Below, piece after piece: positions 42,789 through 52,814 of a stretch of 64,000 nt of DNA. The notes beneath the pieces are model-generated. The model worked only from the letters and a program-made list of their open reading frames with translations, did not search any database and was not told the DNA's origin. The translations under genes were made by a program, and so were the position numbers. Each line of letters opens with the position of its first letter. Positions within the stretch are counted from its first letter, which is position 1. The DNA is taken from the NCBI RefSeq assembly GCF_023091225.1, contig NZ_JAHWXM010000003.1, positions 1 to 64,000 of the forward strand, written 5' to 3'. Source of the stretch: Microbacterium galbinum (GTDB lineage Bacteria; Actinomycetota; Actinomycetes; Actinomycetales; Microbacteriaceae).

Positions 42789-43187
42789 CTAGTTGACCGG
42801 CCCGGTCCACTTCTCTCCCGGCCCCTTGCCGATCGGGTCGGGGATGACGGAAGCCTCACGGAAGGCGAGCTGGAGCGAGCGCAATCCGTCGCGCAGGGAG
42901 CGCGCGTGCATGTCGCTGATCTCGGGGGCACCGGCGGTGATGAGTCCTGCGAGGGAGTTGATGAGCTTGCGCGCCTCGTCGAGGTCGAGCTGATCCTGCG
43001 CGTTCGGGTCGTCGGCGAGACCGAGCTTGACGGCGGCCGCGCTCATGAGGTGCACGGCGGCGGTGGTGATGACCTCGACGGCGGGGACGTCGGCGATGTC
43101 GCGCGTTGCGGACGACGCGGCCTCCTCCTGCCGTGCCCAGCGCGCTTCGCGCTCGCGGTCAGCCTCGTTGGATGCCTGGTTCGTCAC
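42789..43187 (-). CDS. DUF1844-family protein
   Basis: A 132-residue protein: GTG 43187 (MTNQASNEADREREARWARQ), then the conserved VITTAAVHLMSAAAVKLGLA and LDEARKLINSLAGLITAGAP, then GLRSLQLAFREASVIPDP. DUF1844 proteins commonly sit beside infC in actinobacteria; function unknown. Divergent from infC. Confidence 0.85.
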   Translation of the reverse strand: MTNQASNEADREREARWARQEEAASSATRDIADVPAVEVITTAAVHLMSAAAVKLGLADDPNAQDQLDLDEARKLINSLAGLITAGAPEISDMHARSLRDGLRSLQLAFREASVIPDPIGKGPGEKWTGPVN

Positions 43188-43204
43188 TTCGCCTTGCCTT
43201 CTGT

Positions 43205-43441
43205 TAGACTTTGTCGGGCTCCGGAGCGTCATGCTCCGGCACGAAAGAGGATTCACTTCCCACCCGCGCTTGCCGTTCCAGGCTACCGGGTCTTGCACTC
43301 CACCGGATCCGCTCGCAGAGCGGGGCGGTCGTCAGGGTGCGAAGCCGGCTTCTGAAGGCCGGTGGGTGGGGACGATTCTGATTTCGCCCGGAATGCTGAC
43401 AGCATCCCGGTGGCCGAATCCCATCGTCTAAGGAGTTCCGC
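43205..43441 (+). promoter_or_regulatory. infC promoter and long structured leader
   Basis: TAGACT (43205-43210) is the likely -10, giving a leader of about 225 bases. It opens with a strong stem CCGGAGC/GCTCCGG (43221-43239) and contains CCGGC/GCCGG (43345-43362). It ends in AAGGAG (43430-43435) with 6 bases to the AUC start of infC. The length and stems suggest post-transcriptional control, as known for infC-rpmI-rplT operons elsewhere. Confidence 0.6.
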
Positions 43442-44062
<621 letters not shown>

Positions 44063-44135
44063 CACCCGCCCCACACACTCCCGCACCGCGGGTTGACACC
44101 GTCGCCTGAGAAGGCGCCATACGAAGGAAGAGAAG

Positions 44136-44330
44136 ATGCCGAAGCAGAAGACCCATTCGGGTGCGAAGAAGCGCTTCAAGATCACCGGCAGCGGAAAGCT
44201 GAAGAAGCAGCAGGCTGGCATGCGTCACAACCTCGAGCACAAGTCGAGCCGTCGCACCCGTCGCCTCAACCAGGACCAGGTTCTGTCGAAGGCAGACGCC
44301 AAGGTCGCGAACAAGCTTCTCGGTCGCTGA
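44136..44330 (+). CDS. rpmI: 50S ribosomal protein L35
   Basis: A 64-residue, very basic L35 ([20 protein letters not shown] ... [20 protein letters not shown]). Full length with a GAAGGAAGAGAAG site. It lies between infC and rplT. Confidence 0.97.
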   Translation: MPKQKTHSGAKKRFKITGSGKLKKQQAGMRHNLEHKSSRRTRRLNQDQVLSKADAKVANKLLGR

Positions 44331-44361
44331 CGCGCCGAACGCACGATAGGAATACAGGAAA

Positions 44362-44748
44362 ATGGCAAGAGTCAAGCGGGCGGTAAACGCTCACAAGAAG
44401 CGCCGGGTCATCCTCGAGCGCGCCTCCGGTTACCGCGGCCAGCGTTCGCGCCTCTACCGGAAGGCCAAGGAGCAGGTCATCCACTCCCTGGTCTACTCGT
44501 ACCGGGACCGTCGCAAGCGCAAGGGTGACTTCCGTCGCCTCTGGATCCAGCGCATCAACGCTGCGGCACGCCAGAACGGCATCACGTACAACCGCTTCAT
44601 CCAGGGCCTCGGCCTCGCGGGTGTGACGGTCGACCGTCGTATGCTCGCCGACCTCGCGGTCAACGACGCAGCGACGTTCACGACTCTCGTCGAGACGGCC
44701 AAGAAGGCTCTGCCTTCCGACGTCAACGCTCCGAAGTCGGCTGCGTAA
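44362..44748 (+). CDS. rplT: 50S ribosomal protein L20
   Basis: A 128-residue L20 ([60 protein letters not shown]). Early assembly protein of the 50S subunit. Ends just before a strong terminator. Confidence 0.97.
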   Translation: MARVKRAVNAHKKRRVILERASGYRGQRSRLYRKAKEQVIHSLVYSYRDRRKRKGDFRRLWIQRINAAARQNGITYNRFIQGLGLAGVTVDRRMLADLAVNDAATFTTLVETAKKALPSDVNAPKSAA

Positions 44749-44760
44749 GCAGCGATCTCT

Positions 44761-45216
44761 TCAGAAGGCGCTCTCCTCCGGGAGGGCGCCTTCTGCTTTC
44801 TCCGGACGCGCTGTCCACCTGGAGCGCACGCCGGCGTCGAGCGCAGCGGCCACCGCGACGGCGCAGACGTAGACGACCAGATCCCGGGGATCGAATCCCG
44901 AACCCAGCACCAGGTGCACGGGTGGGAACGCCTGGCCCAGGGCGTGCGGGATGCCGGTGAGTTGGGCGAACTCGACGGCAGCGCACACGAGGGCGGCCGA
45001 CACCGCGATCGCGCCGGAGCGCGCACGGGGGAGTGCGCAGGCGATGAGCGCGTAGATCAGCACGGCGTAGAGGGCGTCCCCGGCGATGTCCCCGGCCGGC
45101 CCCTCGACGAGACCGTGGACGAGGAGGCCTGCGCCGATGACGCCCGCAGCCGCTGCAGCGCAACCGATCCGTCGGCGTCGCCTCGCTCGCGGGGACGATG
45201 GGCTGTCGGTTGTCAC
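44761..45216 (-). CDS. DUF2809 membrane protein
   Basis: A 151-residue protein with about four membrane segments (residues 20-36, 46-62, 68-88, 108-126) and the DUF2809 motifs FAQLTGIPHALGQAFPPVHL and GSGFDPRDLVVYVCAV. Possibly related to VanZ-like proteins. Its last codons lie inside the rplT terminator stem. Confidence 0.75.
   Translation of the reverse strand: MTTDSPSSPRARRRRRIGCAAAAAGVIGAGLLVHGLVEGPAGDIAGDALYAVLIYALIACALPRARSGAIAVSAALVCAAVEFAQLTGIPHALGQAFPPVHLVLGSGFDPRDLVVYVCAVAVAAALDAGVRSRWTARPEKAEGALPEESAF
44763..44794 (+). terminator. rplT terminator overlapping the DUF2809 end
   Basis: AGAAGGCGC (44763-44771) and GCGCCTTCT (44786-44794) form a perfect stem followed by GCTTTCT. It ends the infC operon; the left part also encodes the C-terminus of the convergent DUF2809 gene. 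Confidence 0.8.
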
Positions 45217-45297
45217 GCCCGCACCCTATCGATCGAACCTGGAACTGCGCCTGCGTCAATGGCTCGGCGCGGGGAAGGTGTTCCCTAGACTGTGATC

Positions 45298-46110
45298 GTG
45301 CTGGAGAACCCCCGCTCCCCCCGAGTCCGAGCCGTCGCCAAGCTGACGAAGCGAAGCGCACGAACCGAGACCGGGCTTTTCCTCCTCGAAGGGCCGCAGG
45401 CCGTCCGAGAGGCTCTGACCTACCGTCCCGAAGCGATCGTCGAGCTCTTCGCGACCCCGACCGGGTGGGAGAGGCATCCCGACATCCGGGCTCAGGCCGC
45501 AGATGCCGGCATCGATGTCGAGCACGTCACCGAGTACGTCCTGAACGCGATGGCCGATACGGTCACTCCGCAGGGGCTCGTGGCCGTCGTTCGGCAGACG
45601 CCGACGTCCGTGCGCGACGTCTTCGCGGCATCCCCGCGCCTGGTCGCGATCTGTCAGGAGGTGCGCGATCCCGGCAACCTCGGGACGATCATCCGCGCGG
45701 CGGATGCGGCGGGAGCGGATGCCGTCGTCCTCACCGGACGCACGGTCGATCCGTACAACCCCAAAGTCGTGCGCGCCACGACGGGATCGCTGTTCCACCT
45801 CCCGGTCTCGGTCGGCGGGGAACTCGAAGACGTCATCACCCGCGCGCACGAAGCCGGTCTGCGCATCCTCGCCGCGGATGTGAAGGGTGACGACCTGCTC
45901 TCCGCGCGCGCCGAGGGCGTGCTCGCCGAGCCGACCGGGTGGCTGTTCGGAAACGAGGCGCGAGGCCTGGAGGACGACGCTCTGGCGCTGGCCGATCGCG
46001 TTCTGCGCCTCCCGATCTTCGGCAAGGCGGAGTCGCTGAACCTGGCGACCGCCGCGAGCGTGTGCCTGTACGAGAGCGCGTTCGCGCAGCGCGCCGCGAC
46101 GGTCGGCTGA
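45298..46110 (+). CDS. TrmH/SpoU-family RNA methyltransferase
   Basis: A 270-residue SPOUT 2'-O-methyltransferase. Motif 1 is QEVRDPGNLGTIIRAADAAG, motif 2 is GWLFGNEARGLEDDALALA, motif 3 is LPIFGKAESLNLATAASVCL. The start GTG 45298 is 12 bases after TAGACT (45286-45291), the leaderless layout; GTG 45292 is too close to the -10. Target rRNA or tRNA is not known. Confidence 0.88.
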   Translation: MLENPRSPRVRAVAKLTKRSARTETGLFLLEGPQAVREALTYRPEAIVELFATPTGWERHPDIRAQAADAGIDVEHVTEYVLNAMADTVTPQGLVAVVRQTPTSVRDVFAASPRLVAICQEVRDPGNLGTIIRAADAAGADAVVLTGRTVDPYNPKVVRATTGSLFHLPVSVGGELEDVITRAHEAGLRILAADVKGDDLLSARAEGVLAEPTGWLFGNEARGLEDDALALADRVLRLPIFGKAESLNLATAASVCLYESAFAQRAATVG

Positions 46111-46162
46111 TACTTTTGCTCCTGCCCGTCCGTCACCGCCGACGGAGAGAGGAGGGGAGCGC

Positions 46163-46834
46163 ATGCGGATACTGATCGTGGAAGACGACGATCGCGTCGC
46201 CGCGGCGCTCGACGCCTTCCTCGCCCGTTCGGGGTATGCGACCGTGAGGGCGTCCGACGGCGCCGCGGCGATGGATCTCCTGGGGGCGGACACCGAGGTC
46301 GTCCTCCTCGATCTCGGTCTGCCCGACGTCGACGGCATCGATCTGTGCCGCCGTATCCGTGGCCGCTCCGACGTGCCCATCGTCGTCGTGACGGCGCGCA
46401 GCCAGGTCACCGAGCGCATCAAGGGGCTGCGTGCCGGCGCCGACGACTTCGTGGTGAAGCCGTACGACGTGCACGAGCTCCTCGCCCGGATCGAGGCGGT
46501 GACACGGCGCTCGCGAGCGGTGCGCCCCGAGTCCGACGGTGTGGTCACGATCCACGGCGGTGCTGTCGCGATCGATCTCGTGGCACGGCAGCTCCGGGTC
46601 GACGACCAGGCGGTCGATCTCACGCCCAAGGAGTTCGACATCGTCGCGGTGCTCGCGCGCTATCCCGGAGTCGCCGTTCCGAAGGATCGACTCATTCGCG
46701 AGGTGTGGAACACCGATTGGCGCGGCTTCGGTCACTCGCTCGAGGTGCACGTCGGAGCCATCCGTAAGAAGACGGGCTCGCACCGGGTGATCGAGACGGT
46801 GCGTGGCGTCGGCTATCGACTCGTGGGGTCGTAG
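46163..46834 (+). CDS. OmpR-family response regulator
   Basis: A 223-residue regulator: receiver with EDDD at 7-10, phospho-acceptor D50 in VVLLDLGLPDVDG, KPYD near residue 99, and a winged-helix C-terminus (LTPKEFDIVAVLARYPGVAV; EVHVGAIRKKTGSHRVIETV). It forms an operon with the kinase and TAXI-type protein that follow. Confidence 0.9.
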   Translation: MRILIVEDDDRVAAALDAFLARSGYATVRASDGAAAMDLLGADTEVVLLDLGLPDVDGIDLCRRIRGRSDVPIVVVTARSQVTERIKGLRAGADDFVVKPYDVHELLARIEAVTRRSRAVRPESDGVVTIHGGAVAIDLVARQLRVDDQAVDLTPKEFDIVAVLARYPGVAVPKDRLIREVWNTDWRGFGHSLEVHVGAIRKKTGSHRVIETVRGVGYRLVGS

Positions 46835-46837
46835 CCG

Positions 46838-48214
46838 GTGCGCAAGCGGCTCGTGATCGTGTTCCTGGTGCCCCTGGTCGCGATCCTCCTCTCCCTCGGC
46901 GGCGCGACCGGATGGAGCGCCGCGCGCAGCATCCAGCAGGCGGTCTACACCGAACAGATCGGTGACCTCGGCTACTTCGCCACGACGGCCCGGCAGGCGC
47001 TCCGCTCGGATGCTGCCGGGGTGTTCGAGGGCGAGGCGCGCAGGTTCGAGCAGGTCTACGGGATCGAGATCGCGGTGTACGACCTCACCGGATCCGTCTG
47101 GGCGGCGAGCGAGTCGGAGCCGGGGGTGCTCTCCGAGGAGGAGGCCGAGCAGGTGCGACTCGCGCTCTCCGGCCGCCGCGCGGAGGCCCCGGAGGCCTTC
47201 TTCCCCTGGATCATCTCGGACGCCACGATGGTCGAGCCGGTGTTCGACGACGGCGATGTGATCGGCGCGGTGATGATCTCGGCCGAGGTGGAGGCTCCGC
47301 GCACGGCGATCCTGCAGCAGCTGCTGATCCTGATCGGGGTCGCCCTCGTCTCGATCTCCCTGGGCGTTCTCCTGGTGTTCCAACTCGCCCGGTGGGTGCT
47401 CTCGCCCGTGCGGCGGCTCGACGATGCGATGGTGGCGATCGAGCACGGTGAGATGGATGCGCGCGTCGCGGAGGACACAGGGCCGCCCGAACTGAGGCGG
47501 ATGACGAGGGTCTTCAACGGCATGGCCGAGGAGATCGAGCGCAGCCTCGCCCGCCAGCAGGAGTTCGCGTTGAACGCCTCGCATGAACTGCGCAATCCTC
47601 TCAACGCCCTGCTGCTGCGCGTCGAGCACCTGGCGACGGGGCTCGATGACGACTGGAAGGACGACATCGAGGAGACGCGCGAGGAAGGGCGCCGGATGGC
47701 TCGGATCCTCGAGACCATGTTGAACCTCGCCCGCAGCGGTCGCGCCGATTCGATGTTCTCCGCGGTCGACCTCACCACGCTCGTCGAGCGTCGCAGCGAT
47801 GCCTGGCGCGAGGTGGCGGGGCCCCGCGGCATCGGCTTCCGACGCACGGGGGAGGGGATCGTCATGTGCGTCACCGATCGCACGATCGTCGAGAGCGCAC
47901 TCGATGCGGTCATCGACAACGCCGTGAAGTTCTCGCCGGCCGATTCGGTGATCGAGCTGGGGGTGGAACGCGACGGCGAGCGCTGTCGGTTGACCGTGCG
48001 GGATCGCGGGCCGGGGCTCGCCGGGGATCAGGTGGAGTACGCGACCGACAGATTCTGGCGCAGCGCCGACAGCGACGACACCCCGGGTACAGGACTCGGG
48101 CTGGCGATCGCCACCGATCTGCTCGCATCCATCGGTGGCGAACTGGTCGTGTCGTCGCCGGAGGGCGGGGGTCTCCTGGTGTCGCTCGTGCTCACGAACG
48201 GGGGGTTCGAATGA
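46838..48214 (+). CDS. Sensor histidine kinase
   Basis: A 458-residue membrane kinase with helix 1 (about 4-24), an extracytoplasmic sensor region (25-155), helix 2 (156-184), a HAMP-type linker, phospho-acceptor H249 in FALNASHELRNPLNALLLRV and ATPase motifs DNAVKFSPADS, DRGPGLAGDQV and GTGLGLAIATDLLA. GTG start. It overlaps the TAXI gene by 4 bases (ATGA). Confidence 0.88.
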   Translation: MRKRLVIVFLVPLVAILLSLGGATGWSAARSIQQAVYTEQIGDLGYFATTARQALRSDAAGVFEGEARRFEQVYGIEIAVYDLTGSVWAASESEPGVLSEEEAEQVRLALSGRRAEAPEAFFPWIISDATMVEPVFDDGDVIGAVMISAEVEAPRTAILQQLLILIGVALVSISLGVLLVFQLARWVLSPVRRLDDAMVAIEHGEMDARVAEDTGPPELRRMTRVFNGMAEEIERSLARQQEFALNASHELRNPLNALLLRVEHLATGLDDDWKDDIEETREEGRRMARILETMLNLARSGRADSMFSAVDLTTLVERRSDAWREVAGPRGIGFRRTGEGIVMCVTDRTIVESALDAVIDNAVKFSPADSVIELGVERDGERCRLTVRDRGPGLAGDQVEYATDRFWRSADSDDTPGTGLGLAIATDLLASIGGELVVSSPEGGGLLVSLVLTNGGFE

Positions 48215-49188
48215 CCAGGGATCGGATGCTCCGGCTCGCGCGCCTTGCCGCTGCCGCGGTCTGCGCCGCCGTCGTCGTCCTCGGCGTGAGCGGGTGCAGC
48301 CCGCGCGCGGGCGAGTGGGCGGAGGGCACGGCCGTCATCGCCGGCGGAGGCACGACGGGGGTCTACTTCGACTACGGCGGGCACTTCGCCGAGGAACTCT
48401 CGACCGCGCTCGGCGTATCGGCCGAGGTGACGGAGACGGACGGCTCCGTCGACAACCTGCGCAGGGTCGCGTCCGGCGAGGCGCTGCTCGGCTTCGCCCA
48501 GGGCGATGCGGCTGCGGATGCCGTGGCCGGACGCGGCGCGTTCGACGAGCCTCTCCCGATCCAGGCGGCGGCGCGCCTGTACGACGAGTACGTGCACGTC
48601 GTCGTGCGGGCGGACTCCGAGATCGACAACATCACCGATCTCACCGGGCGGACGGTGTCGCTGGGCGCCGTCGGATCGGGCGTCAACGTCATCGCCACGC
48701 GCATCCTCGACGCCGCCCGGGTGGATGCCGGGTCGGTGAGCAATCCGCAGCTGGATCTGCGCGAGTCGATCGCCGCGCTCGAGAGCGGCGAGATCGACGG
48801 GTTCTTCTGGGTCGGGGGGCTGCCGACGCCCGGCATCGAGAACCTCTCGGGTTCGCTGCCCCTGCGGTTGCTGCCGATCGAACAGGACTGGGTCAACGCC
48901 GTCAACGCACGGTATTCCGACGCGTACCGTTCGTCGGACTTCCCCGCGGGCGCCTACGGGATCGCGCAATCGGTGCCGACGATGGCCGTTCCGAACTACC
49001 TGATCGTCGCGTCCGCGACCCCGGATGCGGTCGTGAAGGACGTGCTCACGGTGCTCTTCGACGCGCGCTCGCGCATGGCGGAGGACGTGCCCGCGGCGGC
49101 GCTCCTGAGCCGCCGTCAGGCGATCTTCACCGTGCCCGTGGACCTCCATCCCGGAGCGGTGGACTTCTATCGCGATCAGCGCGGATGA
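48211..49188 (+). CDS. TAXI-type solute-binding lipoprotein
   Basis: A 325-residue protein of the TAXI/TRAP-type binding family: lipobox VLGVSGCS with C29, then GGGTTGVYFDYGGHFAEELS, and NITDLTGRTVSLGAVGSGVN. Unusually, no TRAP membrane genes follow; it is co-transcribed with a kinase and regulator. It may therefore be the ligand-binding arm of the two-component system rather than a transporter part. Confidence 0.8.
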   Translation: MTRDRMLRLARLAAAAVCAAVVVLGVSGCSPRAGEWAEGTAVIAGGGTTGVYFDYGGHFAEELSTALGVSAEVTETDGSVDNLRRVASGEALLGFAQGDAAADAVAGRGAFDEPLPIQAAARLYDEYVHVVVRADSEIDNITDLTGRTVSLGAVGSGVNVIATRILDAARVDAGSVSNPQLDLRESIAALESGEIDGFFWVGGLPTPGIENLSGSLPLRLLPIEQDWVNAVNARYSDAYRSSDFPAGAYGIAQSVPTMAVPNYLIVASATPDAVVKDVLTVLFDARSRMAEDVPAAALLSRRQAIFTVPVDLHPGAVDFYRDQRG

Positions 49189-49413
49189 CGGCGCCGCGCC
49201 CCTCGGGGACCGCTGCGTAACGCCCTTGTTACGACCCTCAAGAAATCCTCAAGAAGTCTGACAGCGCCCGGGGGCTCTGCGATCGTGAGGTCGGTCGCGC
49301 ACCGTTCGACGATGAACGCGGATGCCCGTGGGGACGGGTGGCGCGAAGACTGAACCCACCGGGGCCGACCCCCGATCGAGCACTGCCGACGACCTGGCGA
49401 GTTTGGAGAAAAG

Positions 49414-50160
49414 ATGACCACCGGTAAAGCCCTTGTCGTGGTCGACAACGTGCAGAAGCACTACGGCGAGTTCCAGGCTCTGACCGATATCGACCTCACC
49501 GTGAACGCCGGCGAGGTCGTCGTCGTGATCGGCCCGTCCGGCTCGGGCAAGTCGACCCTGTGCCGCACCATCAACCGCCTCGAGACGATCACCAGCGGGA
49601 CCATCAGCATCGACGGCAAGGCGCTGCCCGCCGAGGGACGCGGGCTCGCCGAACTCCGCGCCGACGTCGGCATGGTCTTCCAGTCGTTCAACCTGTTCGC
49701 CCACCTGACGATCCTCGAGAACGTCACCCTCGGCCCGATCAAGGTGCGCGGCCTCAAGAAGGCCGACGCCGAGCGCGAGGCGATGGAACTGCTCGAGCGC
49801 GTCGGCGTCGCCAAGCAGGCGTCCAAGCTTCCGGCCCAGCTCTCGGGCGGGCAGCAGCAGCGCGTCGCGATCGCGCGAGCCCTGGCGATGCATCCGAAGG
49901 TCATGCTGTTCGACGAGCCGACCAGCGCGCTCGACCCCGAGATGATCAACGAGGTGCTCGATGTCATGGTCGAGCTCGCGCACGAGGGCATGACGATGAT
50001 CGTCGTCACCCACGAGATGGGCTTCGCCCGCAAGGCGGCCGACCGCGTGGTCTTCATGGCCGACGGTCGGATCGTCGAAGAGGCCACGCCCGAGGAGTTC
50101 TTCACCCATCCGAAGAGCGATCGCGCCAAGGACTTCCTCTCGAAGCTCCTCACGCACTGA
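49414..50160 (+). CDS. gluA: Glutamate ABC transporter ATPase GluA-like
   Basis: A 248-residue ABC ATPase: Walker [41 protein letters not shown]. The operon order (ATPase, binding protein, two permeases) matches gluABCD of corynebacteria. The gap of 49189-49413 upstream contains the promoter region and no gene. Confidence 0.88.
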   Translation: MTTGKALVVVDNVQKHYGEFQALTDIDLTVNAGEVVVVIGPSGSGKSTLCRTINRLETITSGTISIDGKALPAEGRGLAELRADVGMVFQSFNLFAHLTILENVTLGPIKVRGLKKADAEREAMELLERVGVAKQASKLPAQLSGGQQQRVAIARALAMHPKVMLFDEPTSALDPEMINEVLDVMVELAHEGMTMIVVTHEMGFARKAADRVVFMADGRIVEEATPEEFFTHPKSDRAKDFLSKLLTH

Positions 50161-50202
50161 TCACCCCAGACCCTGCACCCACAGCACACGAAGGAGACGC
50201 AC

Positions 50203-51120
50203 ATGCGACGCACACGGACACTGGCAGGTATCGGAATCGCGGCGGTGGCGCTGCTCGCGCTCACCGCCTGCAACAGCGGAACCCCGTCGAGCACGGGCAC
50301 CGGCGGCGGCGACGACGGCGGCGACGCCTCGAGCAGCACACCCTGGACGGTGGCGACCGATGTCAGCCTCGACGGCAGCCCGACGTTCGACCGGATCTCG
50401 TCCAGCGGGACGATCAAGGTCGGCGTCAAGGAGGACCAGCCCGGGCTCGGCTACCTCGACCCCGTGACGGGCGAGCGCACCGGTTTCGACGTCGACATCG
50501 CACGCTGGATGGCCGCATCCCTCGGGGTCGACCCCGAGAAGATCGAGTTCCAGGCGATCGCCTCGGCGAACCGCGAGCAGGCGATCGTGAACGGTGACAT
50601 CGACTACTACGTCGGCACCTACTCGATCACCGACAAGCGCAAGGAGCAGATCTCCTTCGCCGGTCCGTACTTCGTGACGGGCCAGGGCCTCCTCGTCGGG
50701 GCCGACAGCGACATCGAGAGCGTCGACGACCTCGACTCCTCGACCACGGTGTGCTCGGCCACGGGCTCCACGCCCATCCAGAACATCAACACCAACTACC
50801 CCGAGGTTCCCACCAAGGAGTACGACACCTACTCCAAGTGCGTCGAGGACCTCAAGAACGGCCAGGTGGACGCCGTCACGACCGACGAGGCGATCCTCAT
50901 CGGCTACGCGGCTCAGGACCCCGACAACCTCAAGGTCGTCGGCGAGCCCTTCAGCGAGGAGCGCTACGGCATCGGTGTGGCGAAGGATGACACCGCACTC
51001 GTCGAGTACTTCAACACGCAGCTGACCGACGGCGGCGACGTCTGGGAGCAGATCTTCGAGAACAACCTCGGAGCCTCCGGAGTCAAGGCGACCCAGCCCG
51101 AGGTCGACCCGATCAGCTGA
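50203..51120 (+). CDS. gluB: Glutamate-binding lipoprotein GluB-like
   Basis: A 305-residue binding protein: signal with lipobox ALLALTACNSG, then a Gly/Asp/Ser-rich linker, then the SBP_bac_3 fold (DEDQP-type start IKVGVKEDQPGLGYLDPVTG; DYYVGTYSITDKRKEQISFA; DEAILIGYAAQDPDNLKVVG). Captures glutamate or another polar amino acid. Confidence 0.88.
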   Translation: MRRTRTLAGIGIAAVALLALTACNSGTPSSTGTGGGDDGGDASSSTPWTVATDVSLDGSPTFDRISSSGTIKVGVKEDQPGLGYLDPVTGERTGFDVDIARWMAASLGVDPEKIEFQAIASANREQAIVNGDIDYYVGTYSITDKRKEQISFAGPYFVTGQGLLVGADSDIESVDDLDSSTTVCSATGSTPIQNINTNYPEVPTKEYDTYSKCVEDLKNGQVDAVTTDEAILIGYAAQDPDNLKVVGEPFSEERYGIGVAKDDTALVEYFNTQLTDGGDVWEQIFENNLGASGVKATQPEVDPIS

Positions 51121-51200
51121 TCCGAGCGGGGCGGCCGATATCCTCGGCCGCCCCGCCCATCGGCAGAGCGTCGCGCCAATTCGAATCGACAGGAGCACCA

Positions 51201-51848
51201 GTGGGAGTCATCACCGACCACCTCGATCTCTGGGGGGAAGCGCTGTGGGGAACGATCGCGCTGTTCCTGGGTGGAGGTCTCATCGCGATCGTCCTCGGAC
51301 TGATCGTCGGCGCGGCCAGAGTGTCCCCGGTCCCGATCGCCCGCGCGGTCGGCGGCGTCTACGTGAACTGGATCCGCAACACCCCGTTGACCCTGGTCAT
51401 GTTCTTCTTCGCGTTCTGCCTGCCGATCCTTCTCGGCGAACGCGTCAATTCCCTCCTGCTCGCGGTCATCGCCCTGGGTCTCTACACGGCCACCTACGTC
51501 GCGGAGGCGTTGCGCGCCGGCATCAACACGGTGCCCGTCGGGCAGGCTGAGGCCGCCCGGGCGATCGGCCTGAACTTCGGTCAGGTCATGCGCTACGTCG
51601 TGCTGCCGCAGGCGACCCGATCCGTCGTCCCCCCGATGATGAGCGTGCTCATCGCCCTCATGAAGAACACGACCGTCGCGGCGGGCTTCTCCGTCGTCAA
51701 CCTGGGCACGATCCGCGCCGCACTCAGCGAGCGCGGCGAGAGCGCCCTGGTCGTTCTGCTGTGGGTCATGGTCATCTTCGTCGTGCTGGTGCTGCTGCTC
51801 GCCTGGGTCCAGCGAGTGCTCGAGAACAAGTGGAGGATCTCGCGATGA
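51201..51848 (+). CDS. gluC: Amino-acid ABC permease GluC-like
   Basis: A 215-residue permease with five membrane segments; the EAA loop is QAEAARAIGLNFGQVMRYVV. GTG 51201 follows ACAGGAGCACC. Overlaps gluD by 4 bases. Confidence 0.87.
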   Translation: MGVITDHLDLWGEALWGTIALFLGGGLIAIVLGLIVGAARVSPVPIARAVGGVYVNWIRNTPLTLVMFFFAFCLPILLGERVNSLLLAVIALGLYTATYVAEALRAGINTVPVGQAEAARAIGLNFGQVMRYVVLPQATRSVVPPMMSVLIALMKNTTVAAGFSVVNLGTIRAALSERGESALVVLLWVMVIFVVLVLLLAWVQRVLENKWRISR

Positions 51849-52762
51849 GTTCCGTTCTTTTCGACGTCCCCGGTCCTCGCGCCATCGCGCGCAACAGACT
51901 CATCGGAGTCGCGACCGTGCTCGTGGTGCTCGCCGTGCTCGGCTGGGTCGTGTGGCGGCTCTTCGCCACCGGGCAGTTCTCGGCGGAGAAGTGGAACATC
52001 TTCTCCTACTCCGCGGTCTGGGTCCGCTTCGGCGAGGGGCTTCTCAGCACGCTCGCCGCCTTCGCCGCGGCCGGCGTCGGCTCGCTCGTCCTCGGCTTCG
52101 TCCTGGGCATCGGGCGTCTCTCCGAGCACGCCTGGGTCCGGGAACCGGTCCGGTGGATCATCGAGGTGCTGCGCGCCGTCCCCGTGCTCGTCCTCATGAT
52201 GCTGCTGTACTACGGCCTCCCCGTCGTCGGCATCAAGATGTCGCCCTACTTCGCGGTCGTGATCGCGCTCATCGTCTACAACGGCTCGGTGCTCGCCGAG
52301 GTGCTGCGCGCCGGTGTCGAGTCGCTGCCGCGCGGGCAGGCGGAGGCCGGGTACGCGATCGGACTCCGCAAGAGCGGGGTCATGTGGTTCATCCTCCTGC
52401 CGCAGGCCGTGCGAGCGATGATGCCCGTGATCATCGCGCAGCTCGTCGTCGCGCTGAAGGACACGGCTCTCGGCTTCATCATCACGTACCAGGAGCTGCT
52501 GTACGTGATCAACCAGATCGGCAACCAGGCGCCCTACGGCTCTCCGCTCATCCCTGCGGCGATCGTCGGTGGCTCCATGTACGTCGCCGTCTGCCTGGTG
52601 CTCTCCTACATCGCGTTCCGTCTGCAGCGCCGTACCAAGCGTTCGCCCAAGGCGGGAGACGCGGCTCCGGACCCGCGTCAGCACGCCGGCGAGACGAACA
52701 CCGAGCTGATCACCCTGCAGCGCGGGACCGACAGCGGGCGAAGCACGGCCCCCGGAGCATGA
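51845..52762 (+). CDS. gluD: Amino-acid ABC permease GluD-like
   Basis: A 305-residue permease; EAA loop QAEAGYAIGLRKSGVMWFIL, extra N-terminal and a 50-residue C-terminal tail (RTKRSPKAGDAAPDPRQHAG). Completes gluABCD. Confidence 0.87.
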   Translation: MSSVLFDVPGPRAIARNRLIGVATVLVVLAVLGWVVWRLFATGQFSAEKWNIFSYSAVWVRFGEGLLSTLAAFAAAGVGSLVLGFVLGIGRLSEHAWVREPVRWIIEVLRAVPVLVLMMLLYYGLPVVGIKMSPYFAVVIALIVYNGSVLAEVLRAGVESLPRGQAEAGYAIGLRKSGVMWFILLPQAVRAMMPVIIAQLVVALKDTALGFIITYQELLYVINQIGNQAPYGSPLIPAAIVGGSMYVAVCLVLSYIAFRLQRRTKRSPKAGDAAPDPRQHAGETNTELITLQRGTDSGRSTAPGA

Positions 52763-52814
52763 CGGTGGCGGGATCGTCCGATCCTGCCACCCCTCGCCGG
52801 TAGACTCGTTTCTC

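Noticed and set aside
44885-44915. T-arm-like TCGAATCCCG sequence
   Set aside because: It lies within the DUF2809 coding sequence and has no acceptor or anticodon arms around it.
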